The position numbers and the translations under genes are program-made. Source: Mariprofundus sp. (GTDB lineage Bacteria > Pseudomonadota > Zetaproteobacteria > Mariprofundales > Mariprofundaceae). From it: a stretch of DNA of 13,613 nt. Shown here piece after piece: positions 7,279 to 12,926 of the stretch (position 1 is its first letter; every line of letters starts with the position of its first letter). Under the pieces are notes generated by a model. It was not told the DNA's origin. It ran no database searches and saw nothing but the letters and a program-made list of their open reading frames with translations. The DNA is taken from NCBI GenBank assembly GCA_030951095.1, contig JAUZQI010000188.1, positions 1 through 13,613 on the forward strand. Reading direction: 5' to 3'.

Positions 7279-7863
7279 ATGAAACAGTTGAATGTTACCG
7301 TTTTGTATGGTGTTTCCACCATGTATCTCTGTTTGGTTCTGGCTATGCCATTGCATGCCTGTGAACAGTCCAGCGGTGAAGAGGCCGTGGCATCTGCTTC
7401 CAGTACTGTGAAAAAACATGTCACTACACTGAAATCAGATAAGGAACTATCGGCAAATAAACAGGCTACTGTTCATGAGATGGCTAAAGGCGCTAAACAT
7501 CAAGTGGCGGCACCAGTGGAAAACGGCAAGGTGGAGAAAAAAGACACGGTACAAAAAGAAACATCGCAGGCAAAGGTTAGCCATGTGAGCTTCAAAGAAT
7601 TAAAAGAGCGTTTAAAAAATACAGATGCAATTGGTTTCTTTACAAAGCTGGCTATACGTAATGATATTGTTGATCTAATGGACAACATTAAAAAATACCG
7701 GAAACAATTGATGTTGAAGGACAAAATGACGGAAATCAGGGCCAGTTTCGATGGGCTGTTGCTCAAGATTATCGCTTTGCTGGAAGAAGATCCGAATTTG
7801 TCCCGCGATTTGTATGTGGGCAGAGAGTCGATCTGGGAGAGTTTGCTGGAGGTGAAAGCATGA
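7279..7863 (+). CDS. Exported hydrophilic protein of unknown function
   Basis: A 194-residue protein I do not recognise. The N-terminus has a hydrophobic segment (about 8-23) ending MPLHAC; Cys28 could be lipidated (L-H-A-C is a poor but possible lipobox), or the leader may be cut by signal peptidase I. Residues about 30-105 are low-complexity, rich in Lys, Ala, Ser, Glu and Val, and probably disordered. Residues about 108-190 look helical and charged (FKELKERLKN, DLMDNIKKYRKQL, then FDGLLLKIIALLEEDP). Its stop overlaps the next start by four bases (ATGA), so the two are coupled. The ATG lies right behind a likely -10 box and lacks a ribosome site, which hints at a leaderless message. The following gene is also exported, so the pair probably works in the envelope. 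Confidence 0.65.
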   Translation: MKQLNVTVLYGVSTMYLCLVLAMPLHACEQSSGEEAVASASSTVKKHVTTLKSDKELSANKQATVHEMAKGAKHQVAAPVENGKVEKKDTVQKETSQAKVSHVSFKELKERLKNTDAIGFFTKLAIRNDIVDLMDNIKKYRKQLMLKDKMTEIRASFDGLLLKIIALLEEDPNLSRDLYVGRESIWESLLEVKA

Positions 7864-8114
7864 AAAGAATTTTAATAGCTGCAATTTTATCTATATTCAT
7901 GGTGCCGGCTGCTTATGCCGTGTCTACGGCTGTGGATATTGCCACGACCATCAAGCTGCGAGGCTATGATTGTGGGGGCAGGGCAGTGAGTAATATTAGT
8001 GAAAGGCAGGATGCCCGGGGCAATCGAACGATTCAGGCGACCTGTCCAAATGGTACTCGCTACCAGATTAATGTTTCATCCGATGGACGCATGCGCATTC
8101 GGCCTTTGAATTAA
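7860..8114 (+). CDS. Small periplasmic protein of unknown function
   Basis: An 84-residue protein with a clear Sec signal: MKRILIAAILSIFMVPAAYA, cleavage expected after AYA (20/21). The mature 64 residues start VSTAVDIATTIKLRGYDCGG and contain two cysteines, C38 and C62, spaced 24 apart, which could form a disulfide. Alternating segments such as RTIQATCPNGTRYQINVSSD look like a small beta-sheet module. I do not recognise the family. The ATG overlaps the previous stop (ATGA), with GGAGG 7-8 bases upstream inside the preceding gene, so translation is coupled. No terminator hairpin is evident in the 83 bases before the next start. Confidence 0.7.
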   Translation: MKRILIAAILSIFMVPAAYAVSTAVDIATTIKLRGYDCGGRAVSNISERQDARGNRTIQATCPNGTRYQINVSSDGRMRIRPLN

Positions 8115-8197
8115 ACTGTAACGAATCATTTTGTCCTCCGACTGAAATTAGGCTGGGTTACCAGTTATGAATTCATGTATATATGAGGATGGACATT

Positions 8198-9340
8198 ATG
8201 GACTATAATATTCGAAGGGATGCAACACGAATACTCCTGAGCTTTACCCCCGCGATGCTGCTGACGCTTGGCGCATGCAGTATGGCAACACCAGATGCGG
8301 CAACGAATGTCAGCACCAAACCGGCGACCATAGCAAAAGCGTCGACTCCATTACCGCATGTCGGGTTGTTTGCCTATACCAAGGCACACGCAATGAACCC
8401 TAACCCACCGGATCGATGGGGTGGAACTGTCACTGTTAGCGCCAATCAGACCAAGGGTGCAACGCAGTGGGTTTTACCTGGCCCACGTGATCTTGATCCA
8501 GCCGTATTCGGCACGCCGGATCATCCTGCTATGTGGAACCAGGCACCATTTCCGTTGATTGGTATTCCGCCGAAATTACGTCAATCCATGAATGGCAAGT
8601 ATACCATTGTTGATCATGCCACACCGTTCTCCGACTGGCGATCTATTGGTATAGGCGGTTTGCATATGAAGATTTCCGACACCACGGCCATTGATGGTGC
8701 CAAGACCAAGGACAAGATTGATTTTGTGGCCACATTTGATTCACCGGACAAAATGCACAGCTATAAGGTGGTGGTGAAGAAACCTCTGCCACATGGCTTT
8801 GGCTATCCGACTTTCGGAGGAGTTGTAACTGATCATATGATGCATGGCGGTACCGGTATCGGTACGTCGCTGATGCCAACCATGTACACCTATGCCACAT
8901 TCTGGGGATTGGGCGATATCTATGTGGATGGACGTTTAACCAACCCGAACCAGATTGTACATATGATGGTGACAGAAGGTGTGCGCGGCAAACACTGGAA
9001 GCTTGGCAAGGATGGCGGTATCCGTGGTGAAGGCGTGGTATTGCATCTAATGGTTCCGCCGTATAAGGCCTCTCCAAAGGGCCCGGTGATGGCACCACTG
9101 CGTTCCGGCTATATTCCATTTCCTGAAATCAAGAAACGTATGATGAAAACCAAGGAAATGGTGATGAAAATGCCTCCGGAGAAACAGAAAATGATGATGC
9201 CGAAGTTGATGGCTGCAAAGGAACTGATGATGAAGACCAAGAAGCATGTGCAGGAACAGATGGCCGAAGGCAAGATGTTCGGGCAGCCGTTCTTTCATAT
9301 CATGTTTGGCAACGTCAAGTACAGGGTGAACCACCGCTAG
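8198..9340 (+). CDS. His/Met-rich lipoprotein, possible metal-binding
   Basis: A 380-residue lipoprotein: a positive N-region (RRDATR), a hydrophobic core and LGAC with the lipid-anchored Cys at 27. The start at 8198 is preferred over ATG 8183 because GAGGATGG (8185-8192) is properly spaced. A Ser/Thr/Ala-rich linker (about 28-50) precedes a folded, probably beta-rich domain (about 55-300) with GFGYPTFGGVVTDHMMHGG and FWGLGDIYVDGRL. Residues about 310-361 form a Lys/Met-rich, probably helical stretch with 13 Met in 52 residues (for example KQKMMMPKLMAAKELMMKTK). His/Met clusters (DHMMHGG, IVHMMV, FFHIMFG) suggest binding of copper or another soft metal; this is inference. I do not recognise the family. 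The next gene encodes a cupredoxin, which supports a metal or redox role. Confidence 0.7.
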   Translation: MDYNIRRDATRILLSFTPAMLLTLGACSMATPDAATNVSTKPATIAKASTPLPHVGLFAYTKAHAMNPNPPDRWGGTVTVSANQTKGATQWVLPGPRDLDPAVFGTPDHPAMWNQAPFPLIGIPPKLRQSMNGKYTIVDHATPFSDWRSIGIGGLHMKISDTTAIDGAKTKDKIDFVATFDSPDKMHSYKVVVKKPLPHGFGYPTFGGVVTDHMMHGGTGIGTSLMPTMYTYATFWGLGDIYVDGRLTNPNQIVHMMVTEGVRGKHWKLGKDGGIRGEGVVLHLMVPPYKASPKGPVMAPLRSGYIPFPEIKKRMMKTKEMVMKMPPEKQKMMMPKLMAAKELMMKTKKHVQEQMAEGKMFGQPFFHIMFGNVKYRVNHR

Positions 9341-9368
9341 TTGGTGCATTACTGCTGAATATTCCCTT

Positions 9369-9421
9369 AACTGGCCGCCGGAGGTTCCATCTCCCCCTCA
9401 ACCCGTCTCCGGTGGCCAGTT
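9369..9421. terminator. GC-rich hairpin after the lipoprotein gene
   Basis: AACTGGCCGCCGGAG (9369-9383) pairs with CTCCGGTGGCCAGTT (9407-9421): 15 positions, one of them a G-T wobble, around a 23-base loop. It sits 28 bases past the lipoprotein stop. There is no T-run after the stem on either strand, so it is either a weak or Rho-assisted terminator or a 3'-end stabiliser. Confidence 0.5.
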
Positions 9422-9432
9422 CCCATGTGCAT

Positions 9433-9460
9433 CTGACTGTGGCAATACGATGCGTATAGA
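9433..9460 (+). promoter_or_regulatory. Candidate promoter of the cupredoxin gene
   Basis: CTGACT (9433-9438) and TATAGA (9455-9460) are 16 bases apart. Transcription would start near 9467, at the base of the leader hairpin, so the message would begin with that hairpin. Confidence 0.4.
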
Positions 9461-9509
9461 CTTAGGTAAGCGCTGATCAAAAGCATTTTTTGATCAGCGC
9501 TTCCTTAGG
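9461..9509 (+). promoter_or_regulatory. Leader hairpin over part of the cupredoxin ribosome site
   Basis: An exact 15-base inverted repeat, AAGCGCTGATCAAAA (9468-9482) and TTTTGATCAGCGCTT (9488-9502), encloses a 5-base loop. After one mismatch, pairing continues outward for six more pairs with two wobbles (CTTAGG, 9461-9466, with CCTTAG and G, 9504-9509). The right foot includes AGG of the Shine-Dalgarno run AGGAGG (9507-9512). It may regulate translation, stabilise the 5' end, or act at the DNA level as a symmetric protein-binding site. Confidence 0.65.
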
Positions 9510-9517
9510 AGGCTACG

Positions 9518-9880
9518 ATGAAATTTCGCACAAACTGTACAGCGATAGTCACTGCTTGCGCCTTGTTTGCGGGTATTCCCGTAGCTGTGGCACATGATGA
9601 TGAGGCACCGACTATTACCGAAGAGGATATTGAATATAGTCCGGAAGAGCAGGTTGTGCATGTCGGGCAGCTTGTTCGTGTTATCAACAAGGATCCTTTC
9701 GAACACAAATCGCGTGTTACGGAGCAGACAGACGAGGGGGGCTTGGGGCTTATTGCACTCAAGGATCATGTAGATAAACCGGGAACCTCATATATTTTTA
9801 AACTGGATAAACCCGGTACTTATGAAATACGCTGTTTGCTGCACGATGGCATGACCGCTACAATCAAGGCAGTGAAGTAG
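9518..9880 (+). CDS. Periplasmic cupredoxin (plastocyanin-like)
   Basis: A 120-residue exported copper protein. A Sec signal ends AVA, cleaved before HDDEAP (25/26). The mature domain of about 95 residues has the type 1 copper ligands: His63 in DPFEHKS, then Cys106, His109 and Met112 in IRCLLHDGMTATI, the C-x2-H-x2-M arrangement of small plastocyanin or methylamine-type cupredoxins. The mature N-terminus is acidic (DDEAPTITEEDIEY), suiting docking to a basic partner. It probably carries single electrons in the periplasm; partners are not visible in the window. The ATG at 9518 has AGGAGG at 9507-9512. A promoter and leader hairpin precede it and a hairpin terminator follows, so it can be a single-gene transcript. 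Confidence 0.88.
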   Translation: MKFRTNCTAIVTACALFAGIPVAVAHDDEAPTITEEDIEYSPEEQVVHVGQLVRVINKDPFEHKSRVTEQTDEGGLGLIALKDHVDKPGTSYIFKLDKPGTYEIRCLLHDGMTATIKAVK

Positions 9881-9947
9881 CGCTTGATAGGCGAAATAAT
9901 AATTCGGAATTTTCACAGCAGAGGAACATGACTTAGTCAAATCGTTG

Positions 9948-9993
9948 CAACAAAACAGAAACGCATCCGTAAAAGTGGTGCGTTTCTTTGTTG
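9948..9993 (+). terminator. Rho-independent terminator after the cupredoxin gene
   Basis: AGAAACGCA (9957-9965) pairs with TGCGTTTCT (9979-9987). The stem extends outward, past a small bulge, with CAACAAA (9948-9954) against TTTGTTG (9987-9993). The downstream side is T-rich. It lies 67 bases after the cupredoxin stop and could work in both directions. Confidence 0.65.
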
Positions 9994-10047
9994 ATAGCTA
10001 AAGTTGAAATCCGGCTAACTGAAATGTGTATGGAGAGGAATGACTTG

Positions 10048-11388
10048 GTGAGAAAGATAAATATGCCAAAATTGATAACGATGTTATGTCTGACGGCTTG
10101 CTGTGCACTTGCACTGCTTCCATATCCGCTCCAGGCAGCCAGCCATAAAGATAGTGTATCCCTTTCGTCAGGTATTGAATGGGATGCAGGCGGCAGCCTG
10201 CGCTTGCGTTATGAATGGAAACAGGGCTTTGCTCTTGGCAAGCCGGGTGCGGTTGATCCGCAGGATTATTTACTTTCGCAATTGAGAGTTCATCTGAACA
10301 TCCATGATAGTGATCGCTGGGGGCTGTTTGTAGAAGGTCAGGATTCACGGGTGCATAGCACTTTTTTGCGAAATACAGTCAATGATACCAAGGCCGCCAA
10401 TATTTTCGCCGACCGTTTCGACCTGCATCAGGGGTATCTGGATTTGGGCTGGGGCGATGATTTCGGTGCAAAACTGAGAGTGGGGCGCCAGAAATTCAAT
10501 CTGGGTGCACTGCGGTTGGTTGCATCACTGGAATGGGTCAACACGGCGCGCGTCTGGGATGCAGTTCGTCTCAGCCAGCGGCTTGGAAAGGGTCGAGTGG
10601 TCGATGTGTTCGCCTCCCACCTTGTCGCGGTCAGGCCACGAGGTTTCAATACACACGCCGTGACCGGCAATCGCATGTTTGACAGTCAGTTTTATGGTGT
10701 CTATTTAACCGACAAATTATCTGTTCGAGACAGCCGCATTGAACTCTATTATCTGCTACGGCGTAACACTCGCGCTGGAGATCGGGTGCATACCACCGGG
10801 TTGCGTTACGATTACAAAAAGGGTGCCTGGAATGCCGACGGTGAAGCCATGCTGCAAACCGGCAACTACGGATTTTTACGCCAGCGCGCCTATGCCGCCC
10901 ACATCGGAATAGGACGCACGCTTTGGCCGGACTGGCATCTTGGCATAGCCTATAATTACGGTAGCGGTGACAGCAATCCGCTGGATGGAAAACACCAGAC
11001 CTTCGATAATCTATATCCGTTGAATCATGCCTATTATGGCTACATGGATTTATTTTCACTGCAGAATATTCACAACGGCGAAGCGGTACTGACATGGAAA
11101 GCAAACAAACAGAACAAGTTGCGACTGGCCTATGAAGGCTTCTGGCTGGTAAAATCCGGCACGGATGCATGGTATAATGCGGGTGGCGGTGCCATCAGGC
11201 GTGCAACCGGATCCGTATCATCGTATGTGGGCAGTGAAATTGATTTCACGCTGGCTACCGCTTTCAAACCATGGCACATATCTACTGTGCTTGGTTACAG
11301 CCATTTCTTCGCCGGCTCTTATATCCAGCAGACCGGCACAAGCCGTGATGCAAACTTTTTCTTTCTACAGACCAAATATATTTATTGA
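10048..11388 (+). CDS. Alginate-export-family outer-membrane barrel
   Basis: A 446-residue predicted barrel porin of the alginate-export (AlgE-like) family. Supporting segments: LRLRYEWKQGFALG near the mature N-terminus, LSQLRVHLNIHDSDRWGLFV, FDLHQGYLDLGWGDDF, KLRVGRQKFNLGALRL with VNTARVWDAVRL, and late strands such as HISTVLGYSHFFAGSYIQQT with DANFFFLQTKYIY, ending in an aromatic residue. The family name does not imply alginate export; in bacteria without alginate genes the substrate is unknown. The chosen GTG at 10048 has GGAGAGGA (10032-10039) eight bases upstream and yields MRKINMPKLITMLCLTACCA and a leader ending PLQA before ASHK. The frame is open back to 9988, but that lies inside the terminator. 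It follows the cupredoxin gene. Confidence 0.82.
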   Translation: MRKINMPKLITMLCLTACCALALLPYPLQAASHKDSVSLSSGIEWDAGGSLRLRYEWKQGFALGKPGAVDPQDYLLSQLRVHLNIHDSDRWGLFVEGQDSRVHSTFLRNTVNDTKAANIFADRFDLHQGYLDLGWGDDFGAKLRVGRQKFNLGALRLVASLEWVNTARVWDAVRLSQRLGKGRVVDVFASHLVAVRPRGFNTHAVTGNRMFDSQFYGVYLTDKLSVRDSRIELYYLLRRNTRAGDRVHTTGLRYDYKKGAWNADGEAMLQTGNYGFLRQRAYAAHIGIGRTLWPDWHLGIAYNYGSGDSNPLDGKHQTFDNLYPLNHAYYGYMDLFSLQNIHNGEAVLTWKANKQNKLRLAYEGFWLVKSGTDAWYNAGGGAIRRATGSVSSYVGSEIDFTLATAFKPWHISTVLGYSHFFAGSYIQQTGTSRDANFFFLQTKYIY

Positions 11389-11563
11389 ATTTATCCGTTT
11401 AACTCATCCTTTTATTTCCCCAATGATCGGCAACTTTCGGCCACAACCGTTCATTCGGGGATGCGCTGGAAATAGGGAAATATCCTCAAACACCGCAACT
11501 AGCAGCATCCAAAACTACATTATGGCAGCTCCCAATTTTCACTATTCTCTCTGATATATTAGC
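11389..11563. other. Non-coding stretch after the barrel gene
   Basis: I see no gene here. TCCCCAATGA (11417-11426) can pair with TCATTCGGGGA (11451-11461) with a one-base bulge, and TATTTCCC with GGGAAATA (11475-11482) further out. No T-run follows, so a terminator is not assigned. The stretch leads into the promoter of the broken response-regulator gene. Confidence 0.4.
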
Positions 11564-11606
11564 TTGACTTTTTTCACAATAAGCGTACATATGAACGATA
11601 GTTCAT
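11564..11606 (+). promoter_or_regulatory. Promoter and palindromic operator of the broken regulator gene
   Basis: TTGACT (11564-11569) is a good -35. TACATA (11586-11591), 16 bases on, is a weak -10. Directly at its edge is an exact palindrome, ATGAAC-GATA-GTTCAT (11591-11606), six-base arms around four bases, where a dimeric repressor or activator could bind. A ribosome site GGAG (11608-11611) precedes the ATG at 11617. Confidence 0.45.
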
Positions 11607-11616
11607 CGGAGTAAAT

Positions 11617-11808
11617 ATGTGGTTTCATGTCGTTGAAGACGAGCCCATTTTACGTAAAGTTATGGATGCCTTGATCAAAACTGAAGGTTATAAATCGCTT
11701 ACTTTTGAAAGTGCAGAGACCTATTTGGATTTTTATTCTTCCCCTCAATATATCGCACCAGCTGCTGTTATAATTCGCGGATTCAACTCCCAAGTGCAAC
11801 TCCAGTGA
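11617..11808 (+). pseudogene. Response regulator receiver domain, cut by IS30 element
   Basis: The first 53 codons encode the N-terminal half of a CheY-like receiver domain: beta-1 and the acidic pocket HVVEDEP (Glu7, Asp8), helix 1 ILRKVMDALIKTEGY, beta-2 and helix 2 SLTFESAETYLDFYSS, and beta-3 PAAVII. The sequence most resembles FixJ/NarL-type regulators, where the phospho-acceptor Asp comes at about 54. Codon 54 onward (RGFNSQVQLQ, stop at 11806-11808) is IS terminal sequence, so the Asp, the rest of the receiver and any output domain are lost. The other side of the IS does not continue the domain. It cannot be phosphorylated and is probably non-functional. Its promoter and ribosome site look intact. 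Confidence 0.8.
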
Positions 11809-12757
11809 GTTGGGTTTTGGTGTTGAAGAACACTTCATGGGGTGTTCTGTAGCCCAGCGTCTTTCTTGGCCTATGATTGAGTCGGTGCATGATGAAGTCA
11901 ATCTCCTCATCGGTGACCGTATTGAACCGCCGGCTTTTGGGGATGTATTGCCGCACTAAGCCATTGGTGTTTTCGTTCAAGCCTCTTTCCCATGACGCAT
12001 ATGGATGCGCGAAGTAAATATCAGCCTTGAGTTGAGCAGCCACTTTCTGATGGCCTGAAAATTCCAAACCGTTGTCTTGAGTGATGGTGTGCACTCTCTC
12101 CTTGAGAGGTGACAGCAGACGTATTTCCATATCAGTAACCAGCTCGGAAGTTTTTCGCTCAACTTTGCCAAGCAGCGTATAGATGGACTTACGTTCAACC
12201 AGAGAAACGATAGCCCCTTTGTGCCCCTTGCCGATGATGGTATCGCTCTCCCAGTCTCCAAAGCGAGACTTCTGATCAACAACAGAGGGGCGATGTTCAA
12301 TGCCTATACGGTTAGGGATCTTGCCTCTCCGGTTGTTTGAGCCATAGCGCTTCTTGCGCTGTTTTTGACACCGTAGAAAGCAATGCAGGTCACCACCATT
12401 TTTCTTGTCTGCATACACATGCTGATAGATCCACTCGTGACTTACGGCGCGTTGGCCCTCCAGCCTTAGCCGTTCACCGATCTCATCCGGTGACCATTCC
12501 TGGCGCAGAAGAGCATGGATGCGCTGCCACTCCTGTTCGGTGATTCGAGGGCGAACCTTCTCCTGTCTTCGTTTAACAGCTAAACGATGAGCTTGCTTAG
12601 GCCGATAGCCTCGCATGCCATGATTGCGGCGTAATTCCCGACTGATAGTGGATTTGTCGACTCCGATCAGTCTCGCAATTTCAACTTGCATATGACCGGC
12701 TTTCTTGAGCACGGCAATCTGATACCGTTGCTCCTGGGTAAGCTGCGTGTAGTTCAT
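11783..12757 (-). CDS. IS30-family transposase
   Basis: A 324-residue DDE transposase of the IS30 family. The N-terminus has a helix-turn-helix resembling IS30 proteins: LTQEQRYQIAVLKKAG (6-21), VEIARLIGVDKSTISRELRR (25-44). The catalytic core has GDWESDTIIGKGHKGAIV (167-184; first Asp), TQDNGLEFSGH (226-236; Asp228) and WERGLNENTNGLVRQYIPK (256-274; Glu262). The C-terminal LNHRPRKTLGYRTPHEVF (293-310) is a family hallmark. The frame is uninterrupted, so the enzyme is probably active. Start ATG at 12757 is preceded by AAAGGA with a 6-base spacer. Four bases of that ribosome site are inside a long hairpin between the gene and the right end of the IS. Confidence 0.95.
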   Translation of the reverse strand: MNYTQLTQEQRYQIAVLKKAGHMQVEIARLIGVDKSTISRELRRNHGMRGYRPKQAHRLAVKRRQEKVRPRITEQEWQRIHALLRQEWSPDEIGERLRLEGQRAVSHEWIYQHVYADKKNGGDLHCFLRCQKQRKKRYGSNNRRGKIPNRIGIEHRPSVVDQKSRFGDWESDTIIGKGHKGAIVSLVERKSIYTLLGKVERKTSELVTDMEIRLLSPLKERVHTITQDNGLEFSGHQKVAAQLKADIYFAHPYASWERGLNENTNGLVRQYIPKSRRFNTVTDEEIDFIMHRLNHRPRKTLGYRTPHEVFFNTKTQLTGVALGS

Positions 12758-12765
12758 TTCTTGTC

Positions 12766-12834
12766 CTTTGATGAATCGTGTTTGAAAAGCGCAAGGCTGC
12801 TGCCGCAGCTTGCTCTTTCAAACCCTCATCAAAG
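12766..12834 (-). promoter_or_regulatory. Nested hairpin in the transposase leader
   Basis: CTTTGATGA (12766-12774) pairs exactly with TCATCAAAG (12826-12834). Inside it GTTTGAAA (12780-12787) pairs with TTTCAAAC (12816-12823), and the tip GCGCAAGGCTGC pairs imperfectly with GCAGCTTGCTC around TGCC. On the transposase message the foot of this structure covers part of the AAAGGA ribosome site. Several IS elements hide their ribosome site this way in transcripts entering from outside; this role is inferred here. Confidence 0.6.
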
Positions 12835-12926
12835 TTGCACTTACAAATTGAATCCGCGTGAGTATACTGTCACCGTAATCCCGATTGTTTTATTGCTTGA
12901 ACTAGCTCGGAAGCTCGAAGCTGCTT

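Larger units (their letters stand above)
11776..12858 (-). mobile_element. IS30-family insertion sequence (complete, 1083 bp)
   Basis: The ends are imperfect 26-base inverted repeats with 22 matches: left (11776-11801) begins CGCGGATTCAACTCCCAAGT, and right (12833-12858, reverse complement) begins CGCGGATTCAATTTGTAAGT; both end GCAACT. One intact transposase gene fills most of the element, and its stop codon lies within the left repeat. Length, gene number and transposase type fit IS30. Bases outside the ends (ATT on the left, TGA on the right) do not match, so no target duplication is visible. Confidence 0.88.

Noticed and set aside
8643..9119. Long open frame on the minus strand within the lipoprotein gene
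   Set aside because: It is antisense to a gene with a clear signal and ribosome site; its product is rich in Ser, Pro, Tyr and Arg without recognisable domains.
9988..10047. Early TTG start for the alginate-export-type barrel
   Set aside because: The TTG lies in the cupredoxin terminator and would put about 20 residues before the signal peptide; GTG 10048 has a well-spaced ribosome site.
11417..11482. Hairpins after the barrel gene as a terminator
   Set aside because: Stems contain bulges and no T-run follows; listed only as a property of the spacer.
11165..11554. Open frame overlapping the barrel gene end and the following spacer
   Set aside because: It starts inside the barrel gene in another frame, and its peptide has no signal, domain or ribosome site support.
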